Source of the DNA: Phlebotomus papatasi
Taxonomy: Eukaryota; Arthropoda; Insecta; Diptera; Psychodidae
Assembly (NCBI RefSeq): GCF_024763615.1
Contig: NC_077222.1
Span: 12,524,001-12,588,000 of the forward strand
DNA: 64,000 nt
Direction of reading: 5' to 3'
Shown here in pieces: positions 42,722-53,899 of the stretch (its first letter is position 1; each line of letters opens with the position of its first letter). The position numbers and the translations under genes were made by a program. Under the pieces are notes generated by a model that searched no databases, had not been told where the DNA came from, and was given only the letters and a program-made list of their open reading frames with translations.

Positions 42722-42741
42722 TTTTTTTTTTTTTTTTTTTT
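42722..42741 (+). repeat. Poly-T tract
   Basis: About 20 consecutive T bases shortly upstream of the palindromic Tc1 relic. The length may be inaccurate because homopolymers are prone to sequencing error. Confidence 0.8.
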
Positions 42742-43197
42742 GAATTTGTGCTATTGTAAGGCTTTCAACATACAGTGAGTGTCAATAGTTTGTTGCCTAA
42801 TGGATGTTTGAGAAATCAAGTGAAAAAAATGATAGAAAAAAATACTTTTCCAAATTTTTCTTTTTGCAGATGAGTTCCTTGTAATCCGTAGATATTATTT
42901 ATAGTTTTCAAAAAAAAATAATTAATTTTATTTCATATCAAAAATAATTATTTTCCAAAAGTTGGTCATTTTTGAAAAATCAAAAGTTTGTTGCCTCATT
43001 AAAAAAACTAATTCAAAATGGTGAAAACGTGCAACCAACTTTATGTAAACCGGTTACATTTTGAGCTTATGTCATTTGATAGGCAAATGGTAGATTTGTA
43101 CATTTTTAAGGCTGTCAATGTTAAATATATAGGTGTAAGAGTGATGATAAATAACAAGAAATGATCAGTTTTTTGATAATTCATAATTTAGGTTATA

Positions 43198-43604
43198 ATG
43201 GCAAATTACAAAAAGTTGAAAGGTGGGATATTGTCCAGAGATACTGCTGGAAGGAATCGGCGTCGCTTAATTGCTAAATTTTATGGAAATTCATGAAAAG
43301 TTATACATAAAATGGTCAAATATTATAGTTATGAGGCACGAGTACATCTGAAAAACGCTACTGGTAGACCCAGGGTTTCGACTCAGAAAGTCGATAACCG
43401 CATTCTAGGTATCTCTGATAGTAACCCCATGATGTTTGCTTCAAAAATTCAAAGTCGGCTGGTTACAGAAGGCATACAGGCTTCAAATGCTTCGAAAATC
43501 AAACTCAAAATGAAAGAAAATATAAGAATAGGTACTTAGCTCGCAAGATTCCATTGGTAAGCAAAACCAAACTGCGTAAGAGGTTGTATTTTTACGTTTT
43601 TAGC
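43198..43604 (+). pseudogene. N-terminal fragment of Tc1-like transposase, left arm
   Basis: ATG at 43198 gives MANYKKLKGGILSRDTAGRN, an in-frame stop after FYGNS, then HKMVKYYSYEARVHLKNATGRPRVSTQ and KVDNRILGISDSNPMM. The GRPR between two helix-turn-helix units is the linker signature of Tc1/mariner paired-like DNA-binding domains. After 43487 a shifted frame continues with RKIPLVSKTKLRKRL, also Tc1-like. The D-D-E catalytic part is missing, so the product cannot transpose. Confidence 0.85.
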
Positions 43605-43692
43605 ATGCTCCAAGTGAATTTACAACCTTTTAACCAGATTGGTTTTGTTTACCAATGGAAACCTGGAAACCAAGTAATTATTCTTACCACTT

Positions 43693-44001
43693 TCATTCAA
43701 TTGCGGTTGGTTTTGAAGCCTGTATGCCTTCTGTAACCGGTCGACTCTGAATTTTTGAAGCAAACATCATGGGGTTACTATCAGAGATACCTAGAATGCG
43801 GTTATCGACTCTCTGAGTCAAAACCCTGGGTCTACCAGTAGCGTTTTTCAAATGTACTCGTATTTCATCACTATAATATTTGACCATTTTATGTATAACT
43901 TTTCATGAATTTCCATAAAATTTAGCAATTAAGCGACGCCGATTCCTTCCAGCAGTATCTCTGGACAATATCCCACCTTTCAACTTTTTGTAATTTGCCA
44001 T
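43693..44001 (-). pseudogene. N-terminal fragment of Tc1-like transposase, right arm
   Basis: Mirror copy of the left arm. The ATG is at 43999-44001, followed by the same stop after about 31 codons and then MVKYYSDEIRVHLKNATGRPR. It differs from the left arm by a few substitutions (SDEI for SYEA, LTQRV for STQKV), so the arms have diverged since duplication. Confidence 0.85.
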
Positions 44002-44427
44002 TGTAACCTAAATTATGAATTATCAAAAAACTGATTATTTCTTGTTATTTATCATCACTCTTACACCTATATATTTACCATTGACAGCCTTAAAAATGTA
44101 CAAATGCACCATTTGCCTATCAAATGACATAAGCTCAAAATGTAACCGGTTTACATAAAGTTGATTGCACGTTTTCACCATTTTGAATTAGTTTTTTTAA
44201 TGAGGCAACAAACTTTTGATTTTTCAAAAATGACCAACTTTTGGAAAATAATTATTTTTGATATGAAATAAAATTAATTATTTTTTTTGAAAACTATAAA
44301 TAATATCTACGGATTACAAGGAACTCATCTGCAAAAAGAAAAATTTGGAAAAGTATTTTTTTCTATCATTTTTTTCACTTGATTTTTCAAACATCCATTA
44401 GGCAACAAATTATTGACACTCACTGTA

Positions 44428-44576
44428 TCTTTTAGATCAGGAAAATTTCAAAAAACCAAAATTCATATCCCTTTCTGCATAAAAGCTTCACATATGGCTA
44501 TCCTACGCTTTCACACTCCTCATTTTCTTTTGAACGTCACATCAAATTAAATTTAGCTCAGTCCAATTTGGAGATA
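44428..44576. mobile_element. Fragment of a CTCCGGCACACC-family element
   Basis: TCTTTTAGATCAGGAAAATTTC and CTCCTCATTTTCTTTTGAAC follow the family order from just inside the left terminus. The terminus itself is missing where the palindromic Tc1 relic begins. Confidence 0.6.
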
Positions 44577-44690
44577 CGGGGGAAGTCTTTCAGGCTGCAC
44601 AGACACTGTGGCTTCGAACATTTCATGATTTTCCTATATTCCTTTAATGAATCCGATCTAATTGTTTCCAAGAAATGTATAATTAATGGT

Positions 44691-45333
44691 GCTATCACAC
44701 TATGATTTTTCACAATTTAATTTTAAATTGAACTCAGCAAATTGAGCATTAAAATTGCGAGAACCACTTGAAATTCTTCATAGCCAGGACACATTCTTGC
44801 GAGAAATTTGCTAAATTCAAAAGAAAAAAAATCGCACAGATTTCCAGTTATTTTATTTTGTCATTTGTGATTTTGTTACATTATTAGAAAAATGAGTAAG
44901 TCCAGTGATGAGGAAGAAATTTTCCTAATTTATGTAGGATGCATGTTCAATAAAAATGTGTCTGAAGGTAAAAGGAAGAAATTGTGGGCCAGAAAATGGA
45001 TCCAATAGAGATCTGCCCACGGATTCATTGAAAAAATGTATGATGATATCGCAAATGGTGATTTTTTTGGACACAACAATTTTCTTCGTATGGCTACTAA
45101 AGAATTTGAGGAACTACTACCTATATCGCCTAAGTCCAATAAAATTGGAATAATTGAGCAATTTTAACATTTTAATTTGCTAAGTTGAAATTAATTTGAG
45201 CAACCACATTTATGCTATTTTAGCATATTTAAATATGTTTTGGTGGGCCAAGTTTTAGTTTATATCAACTGAACAATTCATCTGAAAATTAAATTGAATT
45301 TACGAGTTGGAAAAATTCCTAGTGTGATAGCAC
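44691..45333 (+). mobile_element. PIF/Harbinger-like element relic
   Basis: The left GCTATCACACTATGATTTTTC is inverted at the right (GAAAAATTCCTAGTGTGATAGC). It contains the transposase N-terminal fragment at 44892-45167. The adjacent second element (45341-45863) has related ends, so the exact target duplication is blurred. Confidence 0.75.
44892..45167 (+). pseudogene. N-terminal region of a PIF/Harbinger transposase
   Basis: From ATG 44892: MSKSSDEEEIFLIYVGCMFN, then KKLWARKWIQ, one in-frame stop, RSAHGFIEKMYDDIANGDFF, GHNNFLRMATKEFEELLPI and a stop at 45165-45167; 92 codons including stops. The order W-x-R-x-W, aromatic/acidic spacer, F-LRM-x-x-x-x-FEELL is characteristic of the N-terminal part of Harbinger-type (DDE_Tnp_4) transposases from insects. 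The catalytic domain is absent. Reading is open apart from the single stop. Confidence 0.8.
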
Positions 45334-45340
45334 GGTCGTG

Positions 45341-45863
45341 GTATCACACTAGAGAATTTCACATTAAAATTTTAATGTGATTCACATTAATTGTTGCTGA
45401 TATGTGTCCTAATGTGCAATTTTCGTCAAGAGCTTTTAGAAATCGATTCATTTAGTGATAAAAAAGTAAACTCGAGTCACAAAAATTGGTTTAAATAGAT
45501 TAAAATAGCATAAATACGATTGATAATTAATGAGAATTGAGCAAATTTATTGCTCATAATAATAATTTGCTCATTAAATTTTCATCAGGTACTACTTTAT
45601 TGCAATCATTCGGGTCCTTTTGCATGGCATAAAAGCAGCGTACAGGAGGAACACTTCTTCTTCTTCACTAAAATCGCACATTTTCACTCAAACGACTGAA
45701 ATGTTTCAAAAAGAAAAACACTCATCTGACAACCCGTGGGCCATATCGTGACATTGAGCAATTTTAGCAATGTGTCCTGACTAAATCTGCGATTTCGAGT
45801 GGCTCTAGGAAATTTAATGAGCAACTTTTCACTTTAACTTTAATGTGAAATTTTCTAGTGTAA
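45341..45863. mobile_element. Non-autonomous element with GGTATCACACTAG termini
   Basis: The left GGTATCACACTAGAGAATTTC is inverted at the right (GAAATTTTCTAGTGTAATAGC). The subterminal ACATTAAAATTTTAATGTG is itself palindromic. The interior is non-coding. The ends are related to those of the Harbinger relic immediately upstream, suggesting mobilisation by the same transposase. Confidence 0.75.
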
Positions 45864-45959
45864 TAGCTCCGTAAGACTGGCTATTCAAACATATTGCCCA
45901 CAAGGGCAAATTCATTAAAGGAATATGGGAAAAATATGAAGTATTCGAAGTCTAAAAGA

Positions 45960-47475
45960 CTTCCCCTAGTACAAAATTCTGAATGAAGTTCCTAAAATAC
46001 CTTCAGTAAATATTGGTAATTTATTTAGAATGTAAATAAAAGGGAAAAGCATTTTTCCAGTAATTGACGAGGTAGATTCCTTAAAATGCACATGCAACAG
46101 TGGGCTCAGTAAATAACGTTTATTAACAAAAAACGTCTCTACTTTTAATTTAAAGTATAATTTAACATTTTTATACCCTTCACATTTGAAACGCTTTTGA
46201 GAATTTTCCTTCTACATTATGTGAACTGGGTGAAATGGCTGTAAGGGTGGATCAGAAATGAGAGAATATGACTCATTTCTCTTGCTTGTTTTTTCGTGTG
46301 AAAAACCAAGAAAAATCCACAACAATTATATGAGGAAAACTCTAAATGGCATTTAATTAAAATGACTCATATTTCTCATTTTCTCGCTGTCCCCTGTGTC
46401 TTCTGTTCTTTTTTTCGCAGAAGGACATTTTTAAAGACGAGGGGGGGGGGCATGTTGGGAAAACGTGGGAAAGTCTTGGAGTGAAAATATGAAGATTTAT
46501 TAAATCAATAATGCAGCTGGAGTACTTTTTTTCTTGGCTATGGAGACCTCCCCAGTATTTTAGTGTCATTTATGGCTGAAAAGTTTGGTGCATGTGGGAG
46601 AATTATGGAGGAAATTTTGAGAAAATTTGTCACACTTCAGTCACAGTCATTTTTCTCATGAGACATCTTCGCGGGAATCCGTGGTCAGAGGAGTGCAGCA
46701 TCTTCCTGGAGGAACGCAGAAAACCTCTGGGAGAGATGAAGTTGAAGTTGATGTCTGGAAAATATTCATCATAGGGGTTTGGACAATTTTTCCATCCATG
46801 AAAAACTATGGATTGGAGAATGTTCTATGTTTGGAGAAGATGTATTTTATAGTGGAGTGAAGAAAAATCACTGGGTGAGTATATGACATATTTTGACATT
46901 GAGAAGATTTATCTATAAATAAAGAGATATAAATCATTATTTTTCCTCTCGAGGGTTAATGTAATTTATGTGTTATCTTTTCCACCATCCTCTTCTCTTG
47001 CTGAGAGTTATATCCATGTCTTACCATCTCGAGTATCCAATTTGTGTCAATTGTTTCAATTTTCCTCTTAATTCATGGTGACACAGTGAAATCCGAACCA
47101 CATCAATATTAAATATTTTATTCTCATTTTTTTGTTCTATCCTCCCCTATATCGCTTGTCCGCACAAACATCCAAGAATCTTTCTCCATTCTATTCAAAG
47201 ATAAAAATAAGAAAAATTCTTTTTTATGCTTCTCTATATTTTCCGCATATATTCTTCAATATTGTGTCATCTTCCTCTTTCACGCAATCCACCATCTCTT
47301 GTGCAAATGATTTATGGGCGGATTTCATTTAGACACGACAATTTAATAGAGTTTTTCATGCTTTTCTGCTCTCCCTCCTCTAAATATTCCCATATAACTT
47401 CAGCTAAATTTTCTTAACCATCACAGAAAAAAAAAATGCGTCCATCCCTCTTCAGACACCAAAAATAGTCTGGAA
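45960..47475. other. Single-copy island, no recognised gene
   Basis: A run of ten G lies at 46441-46450. Overlapping frames (46592-46774, 46627-46860 plus; 46357-46569 minus) show no domains. No repeats shared with the rest of the window. Confidence 0.4.
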
Positions 47476-47757
47476 ATGGAGGAAAAACCGATACGTGTTT
47501 ATTTATGTGTGGATGATTTTGAAAATTCAATCACGGAGAAACACGATTAATGAGCAAAGTATAATTAATTTAGTCAGAAAATTGATTTATGATGTGCAAG
47601 TATCGGATGACCATCGAAAAACCAACCTCCAACAGAATCAAATAGCCCCTTCAGCTCCGCCAAAATCTCATCTGGTATTCGAAGAACCGAATAAATTGAG
47701 ACAGAGAACAAATACCAAAAAGGCAGATAAGTTCAACTGCAATAGCACTAATTAATC
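47476..47757 (+). CDS. Candidate coding stretch, possibly frameshifted, product unknown
   Basis: An ATG at 47476 opens MEEKPIRVYLCVDDFENSIT and stops after EKHD. An overlapping frame is open on to 47757 (SIINLVRKLIYDVQVSDDHR, then APSAPPKSHLVFEEPNKLRQ). Both have polar, protein-like composition, unlike the Lys/Phe-rich noise nearby, and the region is single-copy. No family is recognised and no good splice sites join the two frames, so a decayed gene, an exon with missed junctions, or chance are all possible. Confidence 0.2.
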
Positions 47758-49910
47758 AAGAAATAGTTTTAATTTGTGTGCACTGTAAAATTTAGCGAAG
47801 ACAGTACCCAATTTGATTTTGTTTATAGCAACTGACAGCTCACTATAAAAGACTGTAGTGCTCTCTCTAATTCGGATCGGAGTTATTCTTATAACATATT
47901 GATGGATTTATTTAAAATGTTAGTTTTTATAGGGAAAGTGAATTAATCACTTAATTATTCACTGAAGTTTTTGTTTACTAAATAGATTTTAAAAGCAAAG
48001 AAATTATTGATGTCTTTTGAATTAATTTTTCTTTAAAATTTTTATTATAATCCTACAAAAAAATTTAAAAAAAAACTTGTATTACAATATTCATTTTCGA
48101 GACGTTAAACCAATTTAAAAAAAAAATCATCCGAAGCGGACACGTGTCCTTTTGTCTCCCAATCCTCCCAAATATCCAAACAGGAAAGTGGGAAACGTAA
48201 GCAGTTTTACAGTGACCTTCACCATAAAAAGCCGCGCAGGAATATTATATTTGTCAATTTACAAAATTTAAAAATTTTATTGTATGTGTGTCTCATCTAC
48301 TACCTAGAGTACACCGCCCTCTATCGATGATGTAATTAATTGTGCATCTGTTCCCTCTGTTCCCTACACCAAGTCACTGGCAAATTAAACCGCGATCACG
48401 GGATTGATTTCCTCTCGTATTAGACAATTTCGCAATCCACAAGATTATTTTTCACATATTCTGTAAATATTCATGTGAACAGAAGACAATAAAAGACATA
48501 AGAAAGAACTACTTGCTATAATCTGTAAGCAAAGTTTGTGTCTCGGCTAAACTCCACGATTTTTACGCGCACATTTATTACAGTTTATTTCATTTCAAGA
48601 TTTTTCTTTAAGTTTTTTATGTCCTTTTCATTTATTTACTCGAGCACCTAATACATTATTAAGACTTTATTTATGGCAGATGTTAGCGATTATTGTACTA
48701 ATTCGACCTTCAATTTACAGGTTATGGTTCTCTTAATTTTAAGTAGATTTTAATACTTATGTTGGTAATCAAAGAAATAATTTATAATTCCGTAAGATTG
48801 CCATTCAAAATACTTGTAGATAATAAAAAAATCTTTTTTACATCTTAGTTAAAAAAGAAATATTTAGCAAATACACGCACCACAAAAATATCAACAAAAA
48901 AGTATTTAAAATTTTTCCGATTGCAAAACAAGTAAAACTTTCTCAAATTTTCTCATACAAAGTAGCGGAAAAATTAATGTAATAGAAATACAATCAAAAA
49001 AAAAAACTACAACACTTTTTATTAAATAAATACTGCGATATAATTTATTAACTGCGTTATCTGTCATAAACTCATTCCGAAAGAAAACGGTTAGCCAAAA
49101 TTTTTTAGCATGCATTCTGACAGTTTCTTTTCATATTTCTTATACAGACATCATTTCCATAGAAATGTCAATATTAAAGGAAAAAGAGATGGCAAAGCGT
49201 CCCAGCTTTGCGGAATGATCGAACTCACGTGGTAGAGCTCTTCGTAAATTAGTATTTCGCATGATATTTTGGTGATTACTGGTACCAAAAACATTTGAAA
49301 ATGAAAAAAAAATCGGTATTTAACCGATTCATTATCGATTATGACCGATGCAACCGGGTCCGAAATTTCAATACATTTCTAAAAAATGCAAATTTAACCA
49401 AAACGGTTGAAAGGTGGGTCTTCCAAAGTGGTTGACCTTTGATCTTCAATAATTCAAAATGGCGAATTTTCCGGTCATAGGTATGTTTAGACGAAATGTT
49501 CGCTTGGACTACCTCTGAAACATATCTGAAAATCATTGAAAAAGCTTGGGCCAATTTTAAGAAAAACCGAAAAACATGGTTTTGGAGGGGATAGAGGAGG
49601 GAGGGGGAAGAAAAAACGTCTGGACATATTTTTTTATTGGGGGTCATCAAAGACTGGAATTCGATATCTTATACCGTTTAAGCTCCAGGACAGTGACTAG
49701 TTGAAAAAAACACGATTATATAATATTTAATAAAAAAAATGTATTGGATTGTTACTATAATTTAGCAGAAACATTCACCGAGTAAGAAATAATTAATATG
49801 GCATTTGGAGTTTGACTTATTTATAGTAACTGTTTTTTCTCAGTTAGAGACGTTTTAGAAAAAGGATTTGAACAAAAAAAAATGTGCACGATTATAACTT
49901 GTACGATTTG
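47758..49910. other. AT-rich spacer with small repeat fragments
   Basis: CAAAGCGTCCCAGCTTTGCG at about 49194-49213 recurs near 27793. GACGAAATGTTCGCTTG at about 49492-49508 recurs near 29218. Frames at 48906-49115 and 49339-49650 (minus) lack domains. Confidence 0.4.
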
Positions 49911-49995
49911 CCACTGAAGAAGGCCCATATCGGGACCAAAATCTCTGGGCAAGACCAAAGCAATGTTTTCCTGTTAGGATGACAAATTTTTCACT
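49911..49995 (+). repeat. One-arm relative of the hairpin element at 32804-33107
   Basis: CCACTGAAGAAGGCCCATAT, ATCTCTGGGCAAGACCAAAG and TTTTCACTGACGAATAC follow the right arm at 32968-33064. The ribozyme-like core is degraded here (GAAA has become CAAAA). Confidence 0.65.
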
Positions 49996-50097
49996 GACGA
50001 ATACGGATATACCCCTTATTAAAAAGAAATTAATCCACCAAATGTTTCAGTAAGCATTTTTGTTCTTGAAGATAAAGTAATGATGATATTCTAATCA

Positions 50098-50240
50098 AGT
50101 GCTTCTACATAACCGATTTTTCTTCGTATTTCTGTTACGACTGTTTTGTCGTTTAGAGCACGGCGAAGACTGGGGCGAACAGTCGAGACAGGAACCAATA
50201 CAAAGAAAAGTCGATAATGCAGGTGCACTTAAAAACAGTT
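50098..50240. mobile_element. Hairpin element, CTTCTGCATTATCGAC family, copy 2
   Basis: AAGTGCTTCTACATAACCGA on the left pairs with AGTCGATAATGCAGGTGCAC on the right. The inner part (CGACTGTTTTGTCG, ACAGTCGAGACAGGAACCAA) is conserved with the other copies. Confidence 0.75.
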
Positions 50241-50351
50241 AAGTAATATTTATTTTTCATTTCAATTGCACCATTTTGTCCTAGAGTTTGTCGATTAATG
50301 GAAAAAAACATTGTAAAGACCGATATGAAATATCTTTAATTGTATTGAATA

Positions 50352-51122
50352 TAGTCATTCGAGGAGAGTTGGAACAGTGGGAGAGATGGACCACTTCGCC
50401 TCCTGCCTACACCCTATGCACGATCTCCATCTCATTTGGTCTATTTGTGCCCTTCAACATTCTAATGAAAACCCCCAAGTTACAGCTATCTACCTTTAAA
50501 ATTGTACGAGAAAATTGAAATTGATTTTTTTGGATGTCTGAAAAATGGCCAAAACTTTTTATTTCGCCATAAGAATACGTGTATTTGGGGGTTGAGGAGA
50601 GATGGAACTTAATAGTTTTGGCAACACTTCCGGTGTGAATTTTGGTCAATGTTCTTCAAAATCTTTTCAAGTAAATCTTAGAAATTATTTTCCATAAATT
50701 TCTGGTAAGACTGACTTGATACACTCAGCGAAATTGCCATCGAAGTATATGATACACATATTCCAAAAAAATAAATCATTTATACTGAAAAAGTAAAATA
50801 AAATCCAATAAATTCAATGAAATAGTGTTCATGTCTAAAATCACTTCCCTCCTATTCCAAATTAATGAAATAAACTATAAATATTTTGCTAAAATTAGGG
50901 GTGTTCCATCTCACCCTCACTTTTTTTGAGTGCCTCAAAATGCAACTTTTTTTAAATCCTATTTTTCGAAGTGACTATTTTCATCTAGGCATTTCTAATA
51001 TTGATATATTAAATTTAGTGTCTTCAAATGATAAACCAGTGAGATTCGTCTTTGTCTCGCATTCAAAACGTATCCGCAATATTGAATATAAAAAATGTGT
51101 TCCATCTCTCCTTGAATGACTA
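50352..51122. mobile_element. About 770-bp MITE, TAGTCATTC-GAGGAGAG termini
   Basis: The left TAGTCATTCGAGGAGAGTTG is inverted at the right (ATCTCTCCTTGAATGACTA). Additional GGAGAGATGGA/TCCATCTC phrases recur inside (about 50380, 50590, 50905), giving a nested inverted pattern. TA-rich flanks fit a TA duplication. No transposase. Confidence 0.75.
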
Positions 51123-51235
51123 TACTTTTAATTTCTTCTTTATCTAAGAAACCAAGCAATCTTCGAGTTTTAAAGGTTTTGAAATTAATAATATTCCAAT
51201 GGAAAAGTAACATATTTTTTGCACTGTACTGTTTT

Positions 51236-51376
51236 CAAGTACTACTGCATTATCGACTTTTCTCTTTTGGTTCCTGTCTCGACTGTTTTTTCTGTCAATT
51301 TCGTATTCTAAATAGAAGGCGCGACGATAATCAACTCAAAGAAAAGTCGATTATGTAGAAGCACTTGAGAACAGTT
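51236..51376. mobile_element. Hairpin element, CTTCTGCATTATCGAC family, copy 3
   Basis: The left TACTACTGCATTATCGACTTTTC-like arm pairs with the right AAAGTCGATTATGTAGAAGC. Outer segments ATTCCAATGGAAAA (51193) and TTTTTCATTGGAAT (51400) extend the hairpin to about 230 bp. Confidence 0.75.
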
Positions 51377-51429
51377 AAGTGCTAAAAAAAAACATATTTA
51401 TTTTTCATTGGAATAGTACCATTAACCAT

Positions 51430-53640
51430 TTGGCTTAATTTATCTACTGCGAAATAAAATCGTACATGAAAGGGATTAAAGGCATAACTAATAAGGGCTT
51501 CAGACGAAGGCTTATCCATGTGGCTTAGATCCTCTAATTTCTTATCAGGCAGGATTTTTGAGGAAATTGTTACTCCGTATTGAATATTAAGGGCAAATTA
51601 TCCATTAGATTTTAGGAAATCAACAAAATTGTTTTTTTTATTCAAATTTTTGAGGCTTTCGGGAATTGGGATGAACTTCCGTCTGAAGCCAATGTAATGG
51701 ATTCTGGAAAGACTTTTCTATTGTTTATTGTTTCAGAAACAAGTTCAGGATTCGTGATATTCGGAAGTTGATTTAAACCTCTAGTTTGAAGATCTCATTA
51801 GACACTCTTATCCGTATTTCAAGGACTTGGAAGCCCCTTGGGTAAACACAGAATGTCCGATGAGGGTGAAATGACTCCTGTATGGAATTTCATTATAATG
51901 GGAGGTCAGTTTCACGAGGAAAATCACGATAGTGAAACTCATTCATTTTACCCAGAAAATCCACACTCCTTTTATCAGGCACTTTGCAATTTTTGCTCTC
52001 TCACAGAAAATACAATTTTACCATTAATCTATTGCAAATACACTTTCATTGCAAATGGAAGGATTTCTTCTGGCACTGACTTAATCACATGATAAAAATT
52101 CGCTACAGGAGAAAAATGATCATTTTATTCGTTTGATAAAGTCTCAAATGAAAATTGCAAAAGTCTCCCTCAATGTGCTATGAATCTTTTTTCTTTCTAT
52201 TTTAATAAATTAACCCGCAGAAATGTTATCTATGATGCATAATTTTAATCTCGTATTTCTGTGACTGGGAAAAGTTCTTTTTTTTATATTTTTGGTAAAT
52301 GAGAGCTCATGCTGAAAGCTCTGGGGGAAACTTTATTAATTCCGCAGTAAATAGACCACAAAAAAAATCCTCGTATAAATTTTCCCATCGTGTCTCATGG
52401 CATTTTAGTAAAATTTAACTATATTCTCTGACCATTCTGCAAGGTTTTTTTTTCGTGGTGAGAAACTCCTCAAAATAATGCAGTGCATCGTCTCCACTTT
52501 TAACAAACATCACACGCGCGACCTCCCAAGCTTCCCCCAATTTCCAGCACCCCACCCACGGAAAGGGAGGCTTCTTTTTTGGGGTGTAGGAAAGCTCCCA
52601 GTGAAAACATATACATGCCCTGGGGGTGTGGGCCTTTTCCAAACAAGTGTAATATATTAATGTCAGAAAACGTGCTCAAAACATGCAAATAGAACGTGAT
52701 TTGACGATATGATTAATGTAATTATAGCACGAATTTTGTCTATGCTTTTTTTTATATCCATGACTTTTTACACGTCGCATTATGTACTGAATTTAAATAA
52801 TCTCTCTCATTGCTTGCACACGAAGATGCCGCAGGCTGTTTTGCACTCGCCAAAATGATTTATGAACTTCCAACCAAATGCACGCAATGGGAATGTCACT
52901 AAAATGTTGAAAATTAATCGAAAATTTATCCCTAAATCAATATACACATTTCAACCCTCGATGCAAGATACAGACAACTTCTCAATTAGTCCAAAGGTTT
53001 AGGTATTTCTCAATTAAAACCATGTCATTAGCGTGAATAAAGCATTAGATGGTGCACTTTGAAATGCATATGTTGTACTAAATCCTGATGAATTGAATAA
53101 TTGAGGAATGTGGAGAAATTTGCCATCAACTTACCATCATTAGTTCACATGGCATTTTGTCACGAGAAGATTATATGTGGTTGCATTAAAGTTTGATGCA
53201 TCTAATTAAGTTATTCATGAGCTAAAGTCTTCTCTTTTGTATAAGAAATTAGCAAATTTCACCCAAAAGGTGTTTTGTGTTATTTTCTACACACCACAGT
53301 ACCAAATTTCAAAGTTTATTTTAATCTGACAAGCCACATAACCAAACAATCAGCCACAAAAGAGAGTCCTCGAAAACTTTGAAGGACTTGGTAGAATAGT
53401 TAAGTTTTAATGTTGAAAACAAACTCTGTGCAAATTTCAGAATTTAGACGATATGATAAAAGTTTGTAGAATAAAAATAAAATATTTTAAGTACATTTAT
53501 AATTCCTGGGAGAACATATCCTGAATTCTTAGAAATTATTAAAATTTTTGATCATTAAAATTAAGAAAATAGTAGCTAAGAAAAATACCAAAAGCTTTGA
53601 AAATTTGTAAAGAGAAAAGTATATAACATTACAGTGATGT
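51430..53640. other. Single-copy island, no recognised gene
   Basis: No repeats. Frames at 51838-52092 plus and 52415-52642 minus overlap others and have no recognisable motifs. Probably intronic or intergenic sequence. Confidence 0.4.
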
Positions 53641-53698
53641 TGAAATTTAATAATAGTGCTGTTCCAATTAAAAATTGACGAATTTTTTCGCATTTTAC

Positions 53699-53857
53699 TG
53701 TTCTCAAGTGCTTCTGCATTACCGACTTTTTCTGTATTGGATCTTGTCACGGCTGTTTGGTGCTTTTGGAACACAGCGAGGACTAGAAAAACAGTCGAGA
53801 CAGGAATCAAAACAGAAAGAAAAGTCGATAATGCAGAATCGTTTGAGAACACTAAAG
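53699..53857. mobile_element. Hairpin element, CTTCTGCATTATCGAC family, copy 4
   Basis: CTCAAGTGCTTCTGCATTAC pairs with ATAATGCAGAATCGTTTGAG. The middle GAAAAACAGTCGAGACAGG is conserved. Minus and plus frames of 60-127 codons crossing it are translated repeat, not genes. Confidence 0.8.
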
Positions 53858-53899
53858 TGCTAAAAAAGTATATTCTTTTCTCATTAGAATAATCAGTCT

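Larger units (their letters stand above)
42773..44425. mobile_element. Palindromic Tc1-like element (both arms carry the transposase 5' half)
   Basis: The end CAGTGAGTGTCAATAGTTTG is inverted at the right (AAATTATTGACACTCACTG), with TA on both sides (42771-42772, 44426-44427). The two arms, about 42773-43487 and 43711-44425, are near-identical reverse complements of roughly 715 bp. The asymmetric centre (43488-43710) contains a smaller hairpin (CCATTGGTAAGCAAAACC against GGTTTTGTTTACCAATGG). Each arm holds the start of a Tc1 transposase, so the element arose by inverted duplication of a 5' half. The catalytic domain is absent. Confidence 0.92.
44578..45957. mobile_element. GGGGAAGTCTTTCAGGC MITE split by Harbinger-type elements
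   Basis: The left half (44578-44690: GGGGAAGTCTTTCAGGCTGC, CACTGTGGCTTCGAACATTT) and the right half (about 45866-45957: AAATATGAAGTATTCGAAG, then AAAAGACTTCCCC) are inverted counterparts. The intact relative at 36347-36569 shows they belong to one element of about 200 bp. TA follows the right end at 45958. The two Harbinger-like elements lie between them. Confidence 0.7.
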
